DNA from: Gloeophyllum trabeum ATCC 11539
Lineage: Eukaryota > Basidiomycota > Agaricomycetes > Gloeophyllales > Gloeophyllaceae
NCBI RefSeq assembly: GCF_000344685.1
Contig: NW_006920418.1
Coordinates: 1,523,177 to 1,587,176, forward strand
Length of the DNA stretch: 64,000 bases
Reading direction: 5' to 3'
Positions 32,672-45,665 of this stretch are shown here, in pieces (within the stretch, counting starts at the first letter, position 1; the number at the start of each line of letters is the position of its first letter). The translations under genes were made by a program, and so were the position numbers. The notes below the pieces were generated by a model. That model made no database searches. It saw only the letters and a program-made list of their open reading frames with translations, and was not told the origin of the DNA.

Positions 32672-35600
32672 ATGTCGTCTGAGGCGGAAGACACCCCTCG
32701 GCAGGGCTCGCGATACCTGGACCATGAACGGCGGCCGTTGGAATCTGTATCGGACCTCACCACCCTCCCTGCGCCTTCCGACGGCCTCGTCGTGTCGTGC
32801 CTGCGGGAGCGGTTCATGTCGGACATCATCTACACAACTATCGGAAGCTCTGCTGTCGTCGCGGTCAACCCGCACAAATATGTCGCTAGCAATGCCGATT
32901 CCGTATTGCAGAAATACATCGCGGAGTACCGAGATGTCTCGCACTCGAAGGTTCCTCTGCCGCCCCATGTCTTTCAGCTGGCCGCCAATGCATACTACCA
33001 TATGCGCAGGACGTCTCAGGATCAGTGTATACTGATGAGGTCAGTGATTTCTACCAGTTCAATTAGACGAGCTGATCCTTATATTCGACAGCGGAGAGAC
33101 CGGTAGTGGCAAGTCCGAGAGCCGTAGGCTATCCATCAAGATACTGCTGGATCTGAGCATCAATAGTCCAGGCAAGAAAGGTGCGAAGCTCGCCGAGCAG
33201 CTTCCCGCCTCGGAGTTCATCCTGGAATCATTTGGTAACGCCAGCACGCTCCTCAATTCTAATGCATCACGGTTCGGAAAGTATACCGAACTGCAGTTCA
33301 CAGAGAAGGGGAGAATATGCGGCGCAAAGACTCTCGACTACTACTTGGAACGCAGTCGCGTTTCGCGGGTTCCCTCCGGAGAGCGTAACTTCCACGTCTT
33401 CTACTATCTTCTTGCCGGATTATCGCAGGAGGAACGACAGCATCTGCGTCTAGACGAGAAGGTGTCGTACCGGTACCTTGGTCAGAGTTCTGTCGCGTCG
33501 AGTCGCAATCCCATGCGACGCAAAGACGATGGTCTTCGCTTTGACCAGTTGAAGATGGCGATGAAGAACGCGGGCTTCTCCAAGAGGCAAGTAGCCCAGA
33601 TATTCCAGCTCGTGGCCACGATTGCCCATCTGGGCAACCTCGATTTCACTGTCGATCGGCATCGAAACGAGGATACTGCAGTTGTCCGAAACGTCGACTT
33701 GCTAGGCACCGTGGCGGAGTTCATGGGAGTTCGCTCTGCGGCCCTCGAATCCGCTCTGTCGTGTAAGACTACGCTCGTCAGAAAGGAGCTTTGTACTGTT
33801 TTCCTGGATCCAGACGGTGCCGCCGATAACCGAGACGATCTAGCAAAGACCCTATACTCGCTGTTGTTCACGTGGCTCAATGAGTATGTGAATCGCAAGC
33901 TCTGCCGGGACGACTTCGCCACCTTCATCGCCCTGCTGGACCTCCCTGGCCCGCAAAACATGACCAGCCGACCTAACTCGCTCGACCAGTTTTGCGTTAA
34001 TTACGCTAACGAGCGGTTGCATCACTTCGTGATGAAGAGCGTCTTCGAGAAGGACATGGAGGAGTATGCCGCAGAGGGTCTTGCCGATGTCGTGCCTCAG
34101 GTTCCTTACTACGATGACTCTGAGTGCCTGCGATTGATCCAGCACAAGCCGGGCGGTCTCATTCATATCATGGATGACCAGGCCCGTCGGGCGCCCAAAA
34201 AGACAAACCATACCATGGCAGAGGCGTTCGGCAGACGTTGGGGAAGCCACTCTTCTTTCCGGCTAGGAGCCGTGGATAGCCAGGGATACCCGACCTTCAC
34301 TATCCAGCATTACAATGGGCCGGTTACGTACACCACCGATGGCTTCCTCGAGCGCAACCTCGATGCCATTAACCCTGATTTTGTCTCGCTCCTCAGCGGG
34401 TCGCCAGGGCGCTTAGGGCAACCCACGAAGCCTACAGGCGAAGGGTCTGCTAACCCTTTTATAAAGGCATTATTTTCGACAAAAAGTCTTGCAGTGCAAG
34501 CCGACCCACGTAGTGATGGTACCATTGTGGCTGCGCAGCAACCTGTGAAGCCAATGCGCGCTCCGTCCACACGACGCAAGAGTATCGGTGGTGGTAGGAC
34601 CGGGTCTCTCTTGGAAAAGAAAGAGATCGATCCGGAGAAGGATGATCTCTATATGACACAGGGTTCTGCTGGTGGCGCGCCTTGCGTTGCAGGGGAGTTT
34701 CGTGGTGCATTGGATACTTTGTTCGAAACCCTTGCAGATGCTCAGCCTTGGTATATCTTCTGCATCAACCCCAACGATTCTCAGTTGCCGAACCAGTTTG
34801 AAGGTCGGGCGGCCAAGGGACAGGTCAAATGCCTGGGTTTGGCAGAAATAGCGCAGAGGATGGGTACCACCTTTGAAGTAAGCGTGACCCTTGACGAGTT
34901 CATCCAGAGGTATAGGCAGCCATTGGAGAGTTTGGGAATTATAGAGGGGGAGCCGAGAGAACGCATAGAGCAGACCCGAACTGCCTTCGGCCTTCGGAAT
35001 ACAGACATCTCCGTAGGCTACCACAAGGTTTGTGGTCGTTGCGTCTGACTCTTCAGTCTCTGACATCAACCTCAGGTATACCTTTCTCAAGTGGCTTTCC
35101 ACAAACTCGAGGACTCCCTGCGTTCGTCGGATGAAGAAGAGCAGAAGCGAAACCGCTTCAGAAATGCTGAGCTTGACGCAGGCCTCCGTCGTAGTGGCAT
35201 GGAGGATCCGTATGCGCCATATGCCAGCGAAGATGTCTCACCGATGGACTCACCATATGAAGGCCCTTACGGAGACCCATTCGGCCAGTCAAGCCATGCG
35301 TTGCAGCCGCGTACTCCTGCATTTCCATCCGGGGTCCTCTATGACGACGAATCTGATGAACGGAAGTCCCTTCGCAGTGAAGACTACTCAGCGAGCAGGC
35401 TTACGAGTAACCGAGACTATCCTGGATCAGATGCCGGCACAGAGTCATATGCCCCTTCCCGCAATATGTTCCAGAATGCTGATACGAAAGCTCTGCTAGC
35501 CCAGGATGGGTTGGACGCGGTGGTTGCAGATGGGGAGACAACCGAAGTCCTGAAGGAAAGCTCGGCACGCCGCAGATGGGTAGCAGTATGCTGGATGCTC

Positions 35601-38600
35601 ACCTGGTGGGTGCCAACCCCGCTCCTGACGTGGATCGGTGGGATGAAGCGCCCAGATATTCGTCAGGCATGGCGGGAAAAGCTAACTATCAACATCCTAA
35701 TCTGGTTTATCTGCGCTTGCACACTTTTCGTGATCGTGGCCCTTGGCGATCTCATTTGCCCGACTGAACACGTCTACAGCACCAGTGAACTCGCTTCACA
35801 CAATTCACAAGATAACCCGAACAATGTCTTTACGTCTATCAGAGGCGAAGTCTTCGACCTGACTGAGATCGCTGAGACTCACCAGCGTGCCGTCAGTGTA
35901 GTGCCTGCCAAAAGTATCTTGAAATACGGTGGCACCGCCGCCGACGATATCTTCCCAGTTCAGGTCTGTGTCTCATCGTGCTCACGAGAGTGTCAATCAC
36001 TGATGCTGTTACAGGTCAGCGCGCTTTGCAATGGGGTAACGGGTACTGTCAGCCCTTGGGTTGTGCTGGACTCGTCCAATGATACCGACCCAAATGCACA
36101 ATATCATGATTTCCGCGCGTTCACGAACGATTCACGCCCAGATTGGTATTGGGAAGTCATGACCGAAATGCGCTGGAACAACCGAGTGGGTTTCGTGGGC
36201 TATACTCCCAAGGAAATCTCCAGCATGGCTGCCTCGTCGAAATCGGTGGCAATATACAACGGCCTGATCTACGACCTGACCAATTACATCAATACTCCCC
36301 CGTACGTGAAAGCGCCTACCGGCATGCAGGCCCCTGGAGGGGTTGACGTGAATTTCATGCACCCTTCCGTTGTCGACCTCTTCAAAACGGAAGCAGGTGG
36401 TGATATCACTAAGCAGTTCAATTCTCTCAATCTCGACTCCGTCATCTTACAAAGACAAGCGACGTGTCTGAGGAATCTTTTCCTAATAGGCAAAGTCGAC
36501 AACCGAGAATCTCCCCAATGCCTCTTCTCAACCTACATCCTACTCGCCTTGTCTATAATGATGGTCAGCGTCATCGGATTCAAGTTCATTGCATCCATCA
36601 ATCTCAGCGCGGAGAGGGCTCCTGAAGACCACGACAAGTTTGTCGTCTGTCAAATCACCTGCTATACCGAAGGCGAGCAATCTCTCAAGAAGACTATCGA
36701 TTCGCTTGCCAGGATGAAATACGACGACAAGCGTAAGCTGCTTGTAGTTCTGTGTGACGGTATGATCGTTGGGTCTGGAAACGACCGACCAACCCCTCGC
36801 ATCGTCTTGGACATATTGGGCGCCGATTTCAATGAAGATCCCGAACCCTTGAGCTTCCTCTCTCTCGGCGAAGGCACAAAGCAGCACAACATGGGGAAAG
36901 TCTATTCGGGATTGTACGAGACGGGTGGCCACGTTGTTCCGTACCTAGTCGTAGTCAAGGTTGGCAAGCCGAACGAACGCTCCAGGCCTGGTAATCGTGG
37001 CAAGCGGGACTCTCAGATGCTCCTCATGCGTTTTCTGAACAAGGTACCATCCTCCGAGCTCTATCGGTAGATTCTGCCCTATCTCACAAATTGACCTCTA
37101 GGTACACTTCAGCTCTCCCATGAACCCTTTGGAACTAGAAATGTATCATCAAATCAAGAACGTCATTGGCGTGAATCCTAGCTTCTACGAGTACGTATTC
37201 ATGGTAGACGCGGACACAACAGTCGATCCTTTGTCCCTCAATCGGCTCGTCTCAGCGTGAGTTCTTGTCTTCTCTAATTCTTTGTATATCTAAGGGTGCT
37301 GGATAGAATGATACGGGACAAGAAACTATTGGGAGTCTGTGGTGAAACATCCTTGGCGAATGCTAAGCAGTCGCTCATTACCATGATGCAAGTACGTCGT
37401 GAAAATTTTTCTCCGTTGCCACCTCATCTGACTGTGACTGAGGTGTACGAATACTTCATTTCGCACCACATGACGAAAGCTTTTGAGAGTTTGTTCGGCT
37501 CGGTGACCTGTCTCCCTGGATGTTTTACTCTTTACCGACTACGCACCCCCGACACCAAGAAACCGCTCTTCATCTCGAACCAGGTCATCCAAGACTACGC
37601 CGAGAATCGTGTTGATACGCTCCACATGAAGAACTTGCTGCATCTCGGAGAGGATCGATACCTGACGACACTCCTTCTGAAGCATTTTCCATTCTTGAAA
37701 ACGCAGTTTGTCCGGGATGCGCATGCTTACACAGTCGCACCCGACGACTGGAAAGTCCTTCTTTCTCAGCGTCGGCGCTGGATCAACTCTACTGTCCACA
37801 ACCTCGCAGAACTCATATTCCTAGACCAGCTCTGCGGTTTCTGTTGCTTCTCTATGCGGTTCGTTGTGCTTATTGACTTGGTATCGACGATAATACAGCC
37901 GGTGACAGTAGCATATGTAAGTCTCTTCTCGTGACGTCCTGCCCGTCCGTCGTCTGACTTATGTCCACAGATTGGTTACCTCATCTATCTGGCCGTTGGA
38001 GCAAGGCAGAGCATCACGACGGTCTCCATTGTCATGATCGCCGCGGTGTATGGATTACAGGCTCTCGTGTTCGTTGTCCGGCGTAAATGGGACATGATCG
38101 GCTGGATGATTTTCTATATCCTGGCAATACCAGCGTTTTCCTTCCTTCTCCCCTTGTATTCTTTCTGGAAGATGGATGATTTCTCATGGGGTCAGACGCG
38201 TGTCGTTCTTGGTGAGCAGGGCAAGAAGTTGGTTGTACACGTGAGTCCCTTGATTGTTTCTGTGGGGCGTCGCTGACTGCTTGCATAGGATGAGGGTAAG
38301 TTCGACCCTAAGTCCATCCCTCTCAAATCATGGGAGGACTATGTAAGTAACGATGTCTATATCGCGCCATAAGCCGCTCATGTTCCCTGCCCAGGAAAAC
38401 GAGCTTTGGGACAAGGAGTCCAACCATAGTATCGGTTCCTGGATACCGCCCAGTAAGATCGAGAGGGTTGACTATGCGGCATCCCGAGGGCCGTCCTTGT
38501 ACGGGGCTGAAACCTACTACGAGCGGAAGATGGACTCTCCGCCAGCAATGCCGACGCCATACGTCAGGCCTCCAAGCTACCGCTCGGGCCACAACACTCC

Positions 38601-38880
38601 CGTTCGCGCAATGAGCGAAATCGGCAGCGTACTCCACCAGCCTGTGCCGTCGCGGGCTGTGTCTAGCCACCTCGATTTCGACCTCCAGGCCATCACTGGC
38701 TCGGAAGGGGCCCCATCCGACACCGAGCTAGAGAGGGCAGTCCAGGTCATTCTGCGAGGAGCGGACCTTAACACGATCACGAAGAGGGAGATACGGAGGA
38801 GGTTGGAGGAGCAGTTCGGCGTGGACTTGACTTCAAGGAAAGCAGTCATCAATGCTGCCATAGAGCGCGAGCTGGCTTGA
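32672..38880 (+). CDS. Chitin synthase with N-terminal myosin motor-like domain (class V type)
   Basis: Model: exons 32672-33039, 33092-35027, 35076-35963, 36015-37043, 37102-37256, 37295-37916, 37971-38240, 38289-38342 and 38395-38880; 1,935 residues. The motor-like domain (about 25-760) has a P-loop [11 protein letters not shown] and switch I NASRFGKY; the switch II region reads LLDLPGPQN rather than the DIxGFE of true myosins. Two membrane segments follow near 936-990, then a cytochrome-b5-like region (about 1005-1070). The catalytic domain (about 1270-1700) has [21 protein letters not shown] and QRRRWINST, then three or more membrane spans. The C-terminus (about 1880-1935, [12 protein letters not shown]...[18 protein letters not shown]) is a DEK-C domain. 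It makes cell-wall chitin from UDP-GlcNAc at the plasma membrane, with the motor region aiding tip delivery. The 51-base intron 35964-36014 is stop-free. Confidence 0.95.
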
Positions 38881-41376
38881 ATGCTCATCAGCGATGCCAG
38901 CGATGGCGGAACCTTCGTTTGATTGCCATCTTTTCTGGACCCCGGATATTCGGACCTCTCGGCTCTGGACTTGCACTCGGTATTCTGTCGTTCGGCTCGC
39001 GGACACTGGTAATGTAGAATCGATCATAATCTGTGTAGGAGGTATTGTTCCAGACAAGCCACAACCATGTAACGCCCTCAAGCTTGTATTGATATCTGTA
39101 TACGTTCCAGAAACGGCACTAACTTCTGTCCGTAACAGAAACAGCAAGTAGACGTACGTCGCTCCGCGCTCAAATGTAGCCTGTCTGAGAGACGTGACGA
39201 GCCCGTCCTAGCCCATCCAAAGCAGCAACTAGATCCTGATCTGTGTGAAGTGCAATAACTGCGTGCCTCGGCAGACATGTAAAGGAACATGGGCCGCAGC
39301 CTTATTCTCCATCTGCATACGGGCAGACATATCACGGCTAACAGTCCGCCCCTACACACCATGGACCCCACAGCGATGTACATCCTCCGGCGCAATGTGA
39401 ATAGGAAGCAATGATGACATTTTAGGTTGACAATGGCACCGCGCTGTCCTGACGCGGGCAGTTCATGCGGCTGGAGGACATGGGTATGTGAGGATGTGTC
39501 GCAGCGGGTATACAGGTCATATCAGTATTAACAGACAAACGAACGGTACCGGTCATCTCGCCTCTGAGCATCATCGCTCTCAGAACATACGGCGAAACGC
39601 TCAAATTGATGCGCGCATACAACCAGTATTACATGTACACGTACCTGATTGTACTAGAGTATATCGATACGGAAACTGCCCATTCGTCATGAGATGGGGC
39701 TGAGTGCATATGTCTTCAACTGTGCACTGCGTTCACCAGGTAACAACGAATACACCATCCTACGCCGACGCCTGTAGCCATCTCAACCCCGAGCCGTAGG
39801 AGGGTGCGTTTCGTCATGACCTAGCCAATGGGACCATTCACCTTGCCATGACCGTCCATTGACAATTGGGTGGTTGTCATCTGCGAGTGAAAGAGCAGCC
39901 ATCCAATACTTACAGACCCTAGTTCTCGTCAGTTATTATTGCGCTCGAGGCCTAGGTGGAGTTTAGAGAAAAAGCTCTTGTCGACCGTAGCAATTAAGAT
40001 CACAGGGCCCCGTAAGAGCCAGTCACAGGACGTGCTATGGCTTCGTATAGCTCGAGGAGAGTCGCACGCAGTGCGCTAATTCTAGGCTGATAGAAGTCCG
40101 CAGTAAGCCTCGAGGCGCGAGTTGGAGGGGTATCGTGGCGTCTAATTGCGAGATAGATTCGGACAGGCCGGACGTTCTTACCAATTCTTTGCCGCTACAT
40201 ACCTGGTCGTCGGACAGTCCGAGTTCATCTCTCTGGGAGAAGGCTTCGCACCGGCTTATCGTCGAGAGCTCGAGTTCGTCGCAAATGTGTGTAAGTCGGC
40301 CGAACGCATTCCCTATTCTTGTTATCGGTCGCGGACTTGCATGGACGAGAACGTACAGAGACGTGAGCAGGCTCTTCTCAAGTTGCGCCGCTCGCCATCC
40401 TTATGGGCACGTTGATGGGCGTAAATTGGCTATAACCTACAGCTATCTATCTTTGGAGAGTTCATATGGACAGGAATGGTATAAGCGGAATGGCCACACT
40501 GGCTTCCAAGCGGATCTCTCTGCTCCCTTGCTGCCCACATGGCGCATGATTATGGCGCCCATGGTTACGCGGTCATGGGTGTTGTACTGTTCACAGCTGA
40601 TGCGCAGCACCTGCGGTCCATACTACTAGGTTGGACCCCGTCCGAAGGTGGATTATGACACTAGGAAACCCCTTGTGAACCGAGAAAGGATCAAAATCGC
40701 ACCCGCGGCGTCGTCGCCTGCGCGGGGACCCGAGTACTTGCATTGCAATCTTTATCCTGATTGTCGGAAGGCTAGCATGGCTGAGGTGTCTCGGAATGAG
40801 ATACGGATATCGAAGCCACTCCCGTAGATCCATAAGATAGCATAAGGTGCGATTCACTCACTTGGCTTCTTGGAAGCAGTATACTCAGGCATGAGACGTG
40901 GGTCTTCTCTCTTTATCTGGCAACGATAGGTGCAATATCCCCAATTCGTCCTGCCGGACACACATGCACGAACGCAAAGGATCAACCTATTTGTTTCCGG
41001 TGGACGACCTGATGACGTCGCGACAGATGAACCTACCAAGTCGACTCATATGTACACCAGTCCCTACTCAACGGTACCATGCGTGCAATGCTGTTCCCGA
41101 ATAACTAATCGCGGTGCCGCCCTCATCGCTGCATGGGAACACCTCGGCGCACTCTCCTGCATCCGGCGTTGTATTCTTGGAGAAGCAATCACATAGGCCG
41201 ACGGGTAACTATCAATGTGCCTCCCCCGAAGCGTTGACCCCGCAGTTTCACTCGTTCTCGGATGGAAGGGGGTCCTGGAGGATATATAAGGGGGCTCGAC
41301 GGGAACGCTCAACTCCAGATCAGCTCTCTCGAGCATCTGCTTCCCCTCCTTCAGCAGATTGGTGAAGATCCTCGTC
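38881..41376. other. Intergenic between chitin synthase and chitinase
   Basis: About 2.5 kb. Frames at 40135-40629 overlap in two registers without domain similarity. No repeat or RNA gene was recognised. The last 100 bases contain a TATA box for the chitinase gene. Confidence 0.5.
41283..41290 (+). promoter_or_regulatory. TATA box of chitinase gene
   Basis: TATATAAG lies 86 bases upstream of the chitinase start codon at 41377, a usual distance for a fungal TATA-dependent promoter with a short leader. No other annotated start lies nearby. Confidence 0.6.
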
Positions 41377-43296
41377 ATGGTCCTTGCAGTGCTCCCCATT
41401 GCCTCGGTCGCCTTAATCTTCGGCGCATCCGGAGTATTGGGTTTCGACAATTCTGCCACTGATAACGTGCGTGTTCTCGAACTGTGTTGTACCTCCTTGG
41501 CGGCGTATTAACAGCTTCCCATACAAATAGTTGGCTGTGTGAGTCCTTCGATGCTGCTGCATATGACCTGCGCTTAGTGACCGACTGTCGTCAGTTATTG
41601 GGGTCAGAACAGCTACGGTGCTACGCACTCCAGCGACACCGCTAACTGGCAAACCAACCTAACACACTATTGCCAGGTAGGCGCATTTGTGGGCGCACCG
41701 GAATAGACCTGAACCTGTTCCCTAGGATGACACCATCGATGCCATTCCTATGGCATTTTTGAACGTCTTCTTCGGTACCGGCGGCGAGCCATCCCTGGAT
41801 CTTTCCAACGTTGGTGTCCTTCTCTGCGGTGCACCCACCGGTTCTAAGACCGACATCATTAGATCTGTAATGTCAATGACGATGCCGTGTTCCCCAACAC
41901 GCAACTACCGGACTGTTCTTTCCTGGCCTCCGATATTCAGACGTGCCAATCTAAGGGCAAGATCGTCACCATGAGTCTGGGCGGTGCGACTGGCGCGAAC
42001 GGCTTCTCGTCAGACGCCCAGGCCACCGAATTCGCTACCACCATCTGGAACCTCTTGCTGGGTGGATCCAGCGACATCAGGCCCTTCGGTAACGCTGTCC
42101 TTGACGGGTGTGTCATTATGATCCTTTATACCACATTTATCTGATCAGTAATCTGCTGTAGAATCGACCTCGACATTGAGGGTGGTTCTGCGCAGTACTA
42201 CCCGACCTTCGTCAGTGCGCTTCGCACTCTGATGAACGGCGGTTCCAAGACGTGAGTCTCCGGTCTCGATAGGTATCACTGGAGGGCTCAGAGTAAATCT
42301 AGTTATTACATCACCGGCGCGCCCCAATGCCCATTCCCAGACGCCTATCTCGGCAGCGTCATCAATGCCGAAGGTTTCGATGCGCTTTACGTCCAATTCT
42401 GTGCGCATCGCCCCTCCCTCAAATCTCGCAGTGAGACTTACAGTACTTCGCAGACAACAACTACTGCGGCCTGCAGAACTACGACAACGCCAACGATTGG
42501 AACTTTGACCAGTGGGACAGCTGGGCGAAGTCCACTTCACCCAACAAGAACGTGAAGATCTACATTGGCGCCCCTGCATCATCTACCGCCGCCGGCTCCG
42601 GATATGTCGATGCTGCCACTCTCGGTAGCATCGCTCAGGCCATGAAGGCCCAATACTCGTCGTTCGGAGGCGTCATGCTGTGGGATGCTTCTCAGGCTTA
42701 CGGTTCGTCTGCTCGTGTGCTTGAAGCATGATTCACCTGAGAGTGATGGCGGCTGGAATTATAGCCAACAACCGATATGACCAGGCCATCAAGAGCTACC
42801 TCACTGGTGGCTCATCCGCTCCCACCAGCACTTCTTCTGGCACTACCACCTCCGCGCCAACTTCCACGACCACGACCACGACCTCGACGGCTTCCACCTC
42901 TACTACCACCACACCTTCGGGAAGCTGTGGATCTCTATCGGCTTGGGTGGCTAACGTTGCTTACACTGCGGGCGACCAGGTTCTGTATAAGTGCGTGTTT
43001 GGGTCCATTGTGGACGTTGCTTGCGATACTGATAGCTTCCTGCAAGCGGTGACGTCTGGACGGCGAATCAATGGAACTACGCTGAAACCCCTGGAGGATC
43101 CTCCGGCGCCTGGGACGACAACGGTCCTTGCGCCAACACTGCAGCCAAGGCTGGCCCCGTCTCAGCTGCCAAGTTCACCATGCTTACAACCACTGTGACG
43201 TCGAGGTCCACATCCACTCCAGAGGCCGTGAAGGTCGTTGTCCCGGTCGTTCAGACCAACGTCCCCGCCAAGCGCTCCCGTCTCTTCCAGTTCTAA
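41377..43296 (+). CDS. Secreted GH18 chitinase (class III type) with CBM5/12 module
   Basis: Model: exons 41377-41466, 41531-41538 (8 bases), 41595-41676, 41726-41809, 41863-42107, 42162-42251, 42303-42400, 42454-42702, 42765-42990 and 43047-43296; 473 residues. A signal peptide ([19 protein letters not shown]) is followed by [20 protein letters not shown] and the catalytic [10 protein letters not shown] (DxxDxDxE; acid Glu near residue 175). Then MLWDASQAY, a Ser/Thr-rich linker (about 325-370) and a chitin-binding CBM5/12 ([20 protein letters not shown], then [17 protein letters not shown]). It cleaves chitin outside the cell or in the wall. It lies 2.5 kb downstream of the chitin synthase, same strand. 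The C-terminal tail after the CBM is about 60 residues, with a KRSR motif. The 8-base exon is needed to restore LAVYWG. Confidence 0.93.
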
Positions 43297-44159
43297 TTTA
43301 GTGGGGTGGATGTCCGGCACAACCGCCCTTTCGCCACAAGACAAGACACGACCAGCACCATTCGCAGCAATCTTCGATCCTTGCACCTCTATTTATTTAC
43401 TTCGTTCGTTTTGGATGTAGCACTCCCTCGTGTATCATTGCTCCAGATAGAAGGGCTGAATAACACTGACCTGCATGGGCTTCCACACACACGACTGTCA
43501 GTAGAGGGACTGCGGCCGAGGTTGTTCCACTATGCGCCGAGGGCATCGGGACACGAAGAGCTGGATAAGGCTGCCGTATTGACCGACGATACTTCATTCC
43601 AGCATGCTATGGGCTAAGTACAAGCTTAGCTCTACCTGATATTGAGCGCTGCGTGGGCGTCAGCTGCTCTCAATTCCGAATGGCTATTATTGCTGTCATG
43701 TATCAGTCAGGACCCTCACCCTGCACCTCGAGCCATGTCGACCAGATAATGACCGAATGAGAATGAAAAGAACTCGAAAGAGTATCGGGCGATTTGGGTG
43801 TTTTGTAGAGATAAAAGGCCGTAGCAGCGCACAGAATTCAGCCTGTGGTGTCAGATGTAATAAATTACCTGAGAGGACTAGTGTGCCCGCTGTGGCTGAA
43901 CCCAAGCTGAACCTCAGCAGCACTCTTCTCGCTTTGCAAAGGGGTACCGGTTTCGTTCACCATGTCAGACTCGACGTTTCCAAAGCGTAGAAACCTTATC
44001 TTACGTGCTTCTCTGCGCTGTCGACCCTGCAATCTGACGTACTCGGAGGAAATGAGAAGTCCGTATTCCTCGTACGGAGCGGGGAGCGGTGTCTCATACT
44101 GGTTCGAGAAGGCTCCACTCTGAAATAAAAGGTTATGGAGTCTATGTCTCAACGCAATC
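43297..44159. other. Intergenic, no supported gene
   Basis: About 860 bases holding the 3' flank of the chitinase gene and the promoter of the sulfite oxidase gene. Small frames on both strands have no family character. Confidence 0.5.
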
Positions 44160-45473
44160 ATGGATCCTTCCACCCAGTCTTCGTTTAGCAACCGTCTCAG
44201 CGTTTTGCAGGAGCAGCCATATAACGCGGAACCGGACTTGGTTGCCCTCGTCGCGCAACCTTACACCCCGGATGAATTAATCTATTGTCGCAACCACTGT
44301 ATGTCCCTGTATCTACTTCGCGGGCCGTGTAGTGTTGAACGTTGCTTTCAGCCCCCGTCAAGTGCTTGGAGGCCGATACGTTCACGTTATCTGTCAGGGG
44401 TCTTGTTCAGAATGCTCTGCAGTTCAGGTTGGATGATCTCAAGAGGATTTTTCCTCGTGTAGAGGTCGTGGCAGCCCTCCAAGTGCGTTCTTCCCACTGA
44501 CGACTGGTCGTGTTACTTACTACGGGATGCAGTGTGCAGGGAATAGGCGAAAAACTATGGCAGAAAGGAAGAAGAGGAATGTCGACGGCGTGAAATGGAA
44601 TGAAGGGGTTATATGCAATGTCAGGTGGGCGGGTGTGTCGATGCGACAGCTGCTCCTCGCTGCCGGTGTCCGTCCTCCTGCAGAACACGATAAGCCGCTG
44701 CACTTGTGCATGGGATCGCACATCGCGGCCTGTTCGGATGACAATTGGTTTGGAACGTCTATATCGCTGGAGAAGGCCATGGATGAGGAAGGTGATGTCA
44801 TTATAGCTTATGAGGTGAGCGCCAGGAAGGGGGGTACCAGATACGAGCTATATGTGTGACATTGATTTGGCAGATGAATGGACATCCGTTGACGCCCGAG
44901 CATGGCTACCCTTTCCGAGTCGTAGTTCCCGGGTACACCGGGGTTCGTTGGGTCAAATGGGTCGACAGCATCCTGGTCTCCGACCGGGAGCCCGACAACT
45001 TCTACCACAAACGCGACTACAAGGTCCTTCCCGAAGAGGTATGCTCCCGCGACCAAGCGCATGCTGGGGGCTGGTGGTGCAAGGTCCCGCCTCTGCAGTT
45101 CAACCCACTCAACTCGGTGGTTGCCTCCGTTTCCCTTCGAACCAGTCCGCAGACCTTCCTCTGCGTGAAGGGCTACGCCATGGCAGGTGTGACAGGCCAA
45201 GTCAAGGCAGTTGAAGTCAGCATCGACTCCGGCCGGACATGGCGGGATGCACACATAACGTATCAGGAAGGCAAATGGAGTTGGACACTGTGGGAGGCAA
45301 CGTTGGAGCTTTCAGACGCGGCAGAGCGCGTTTGGTGCCGCGCTATTGACGAGAGCGGCGCCGTCCAACCAGCAGACTCTGATTGGAACCTTCGGGGCCT
45401 AGCGTATTCCGGCTATGGCGAGATAGATCTGAGGAAAGTCGAAGGTAATGTCGGACGGAGTTGCAGATTGTAG
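44160..45473 (+). CDS. Sulfite oxidase (molybdopterin enzyme)
   Basis: Model: exons 44160-44298, 44352-44482, 44533-44814 and 44874-45473; 383 residues. The start MDPSTQSSF is followed by PYNAEPD, RNHSPVKC and VEVVAALQ|CAGNRR, whose Cys is the expected molybdenum ligand. Further on are VKWNEGVICNVRWAGVSM, MNGHPLTPEHGYPFRVVVPGYTG, KWVDSI, and in the dimerisation domain VKGYAMAG...VEVSIDSGRTW and WNLRG. It oxidises sulfite to sulfate. No heme (cytochrome b5) domain is present, as in plant-type peroxisomal enzymes, but no obvious C-terminal SKL-like signal was seen (ends SCRL). Length fits heme-free sulfite oxidases (about 390). Confidence 0.92.
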
Positions 45474-45665
45474 GCAAAGCTCAGCTTCGTCGAGTCAGGT
45501 GCTTGACGCCCTTCTTTTCCCGTCATATAATCCCCTGCTTTCCCCTGCTCTGTACAGGCTCAATCTATTCTACATGAACTCCTATCCTAATCCAGCATGT
45601 GTATGACCTATTAGTAGCAAGTTCAGATGCAATGGTGTCACAAGGAAAAAGACTCGGAGGCTGTG

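Noticed and set aside
40135..40629. Two overlapping plus-strand frames between chitin synthase and chitinase
   Set aside because: No domain similarity in either register and no in-phase neighbours.
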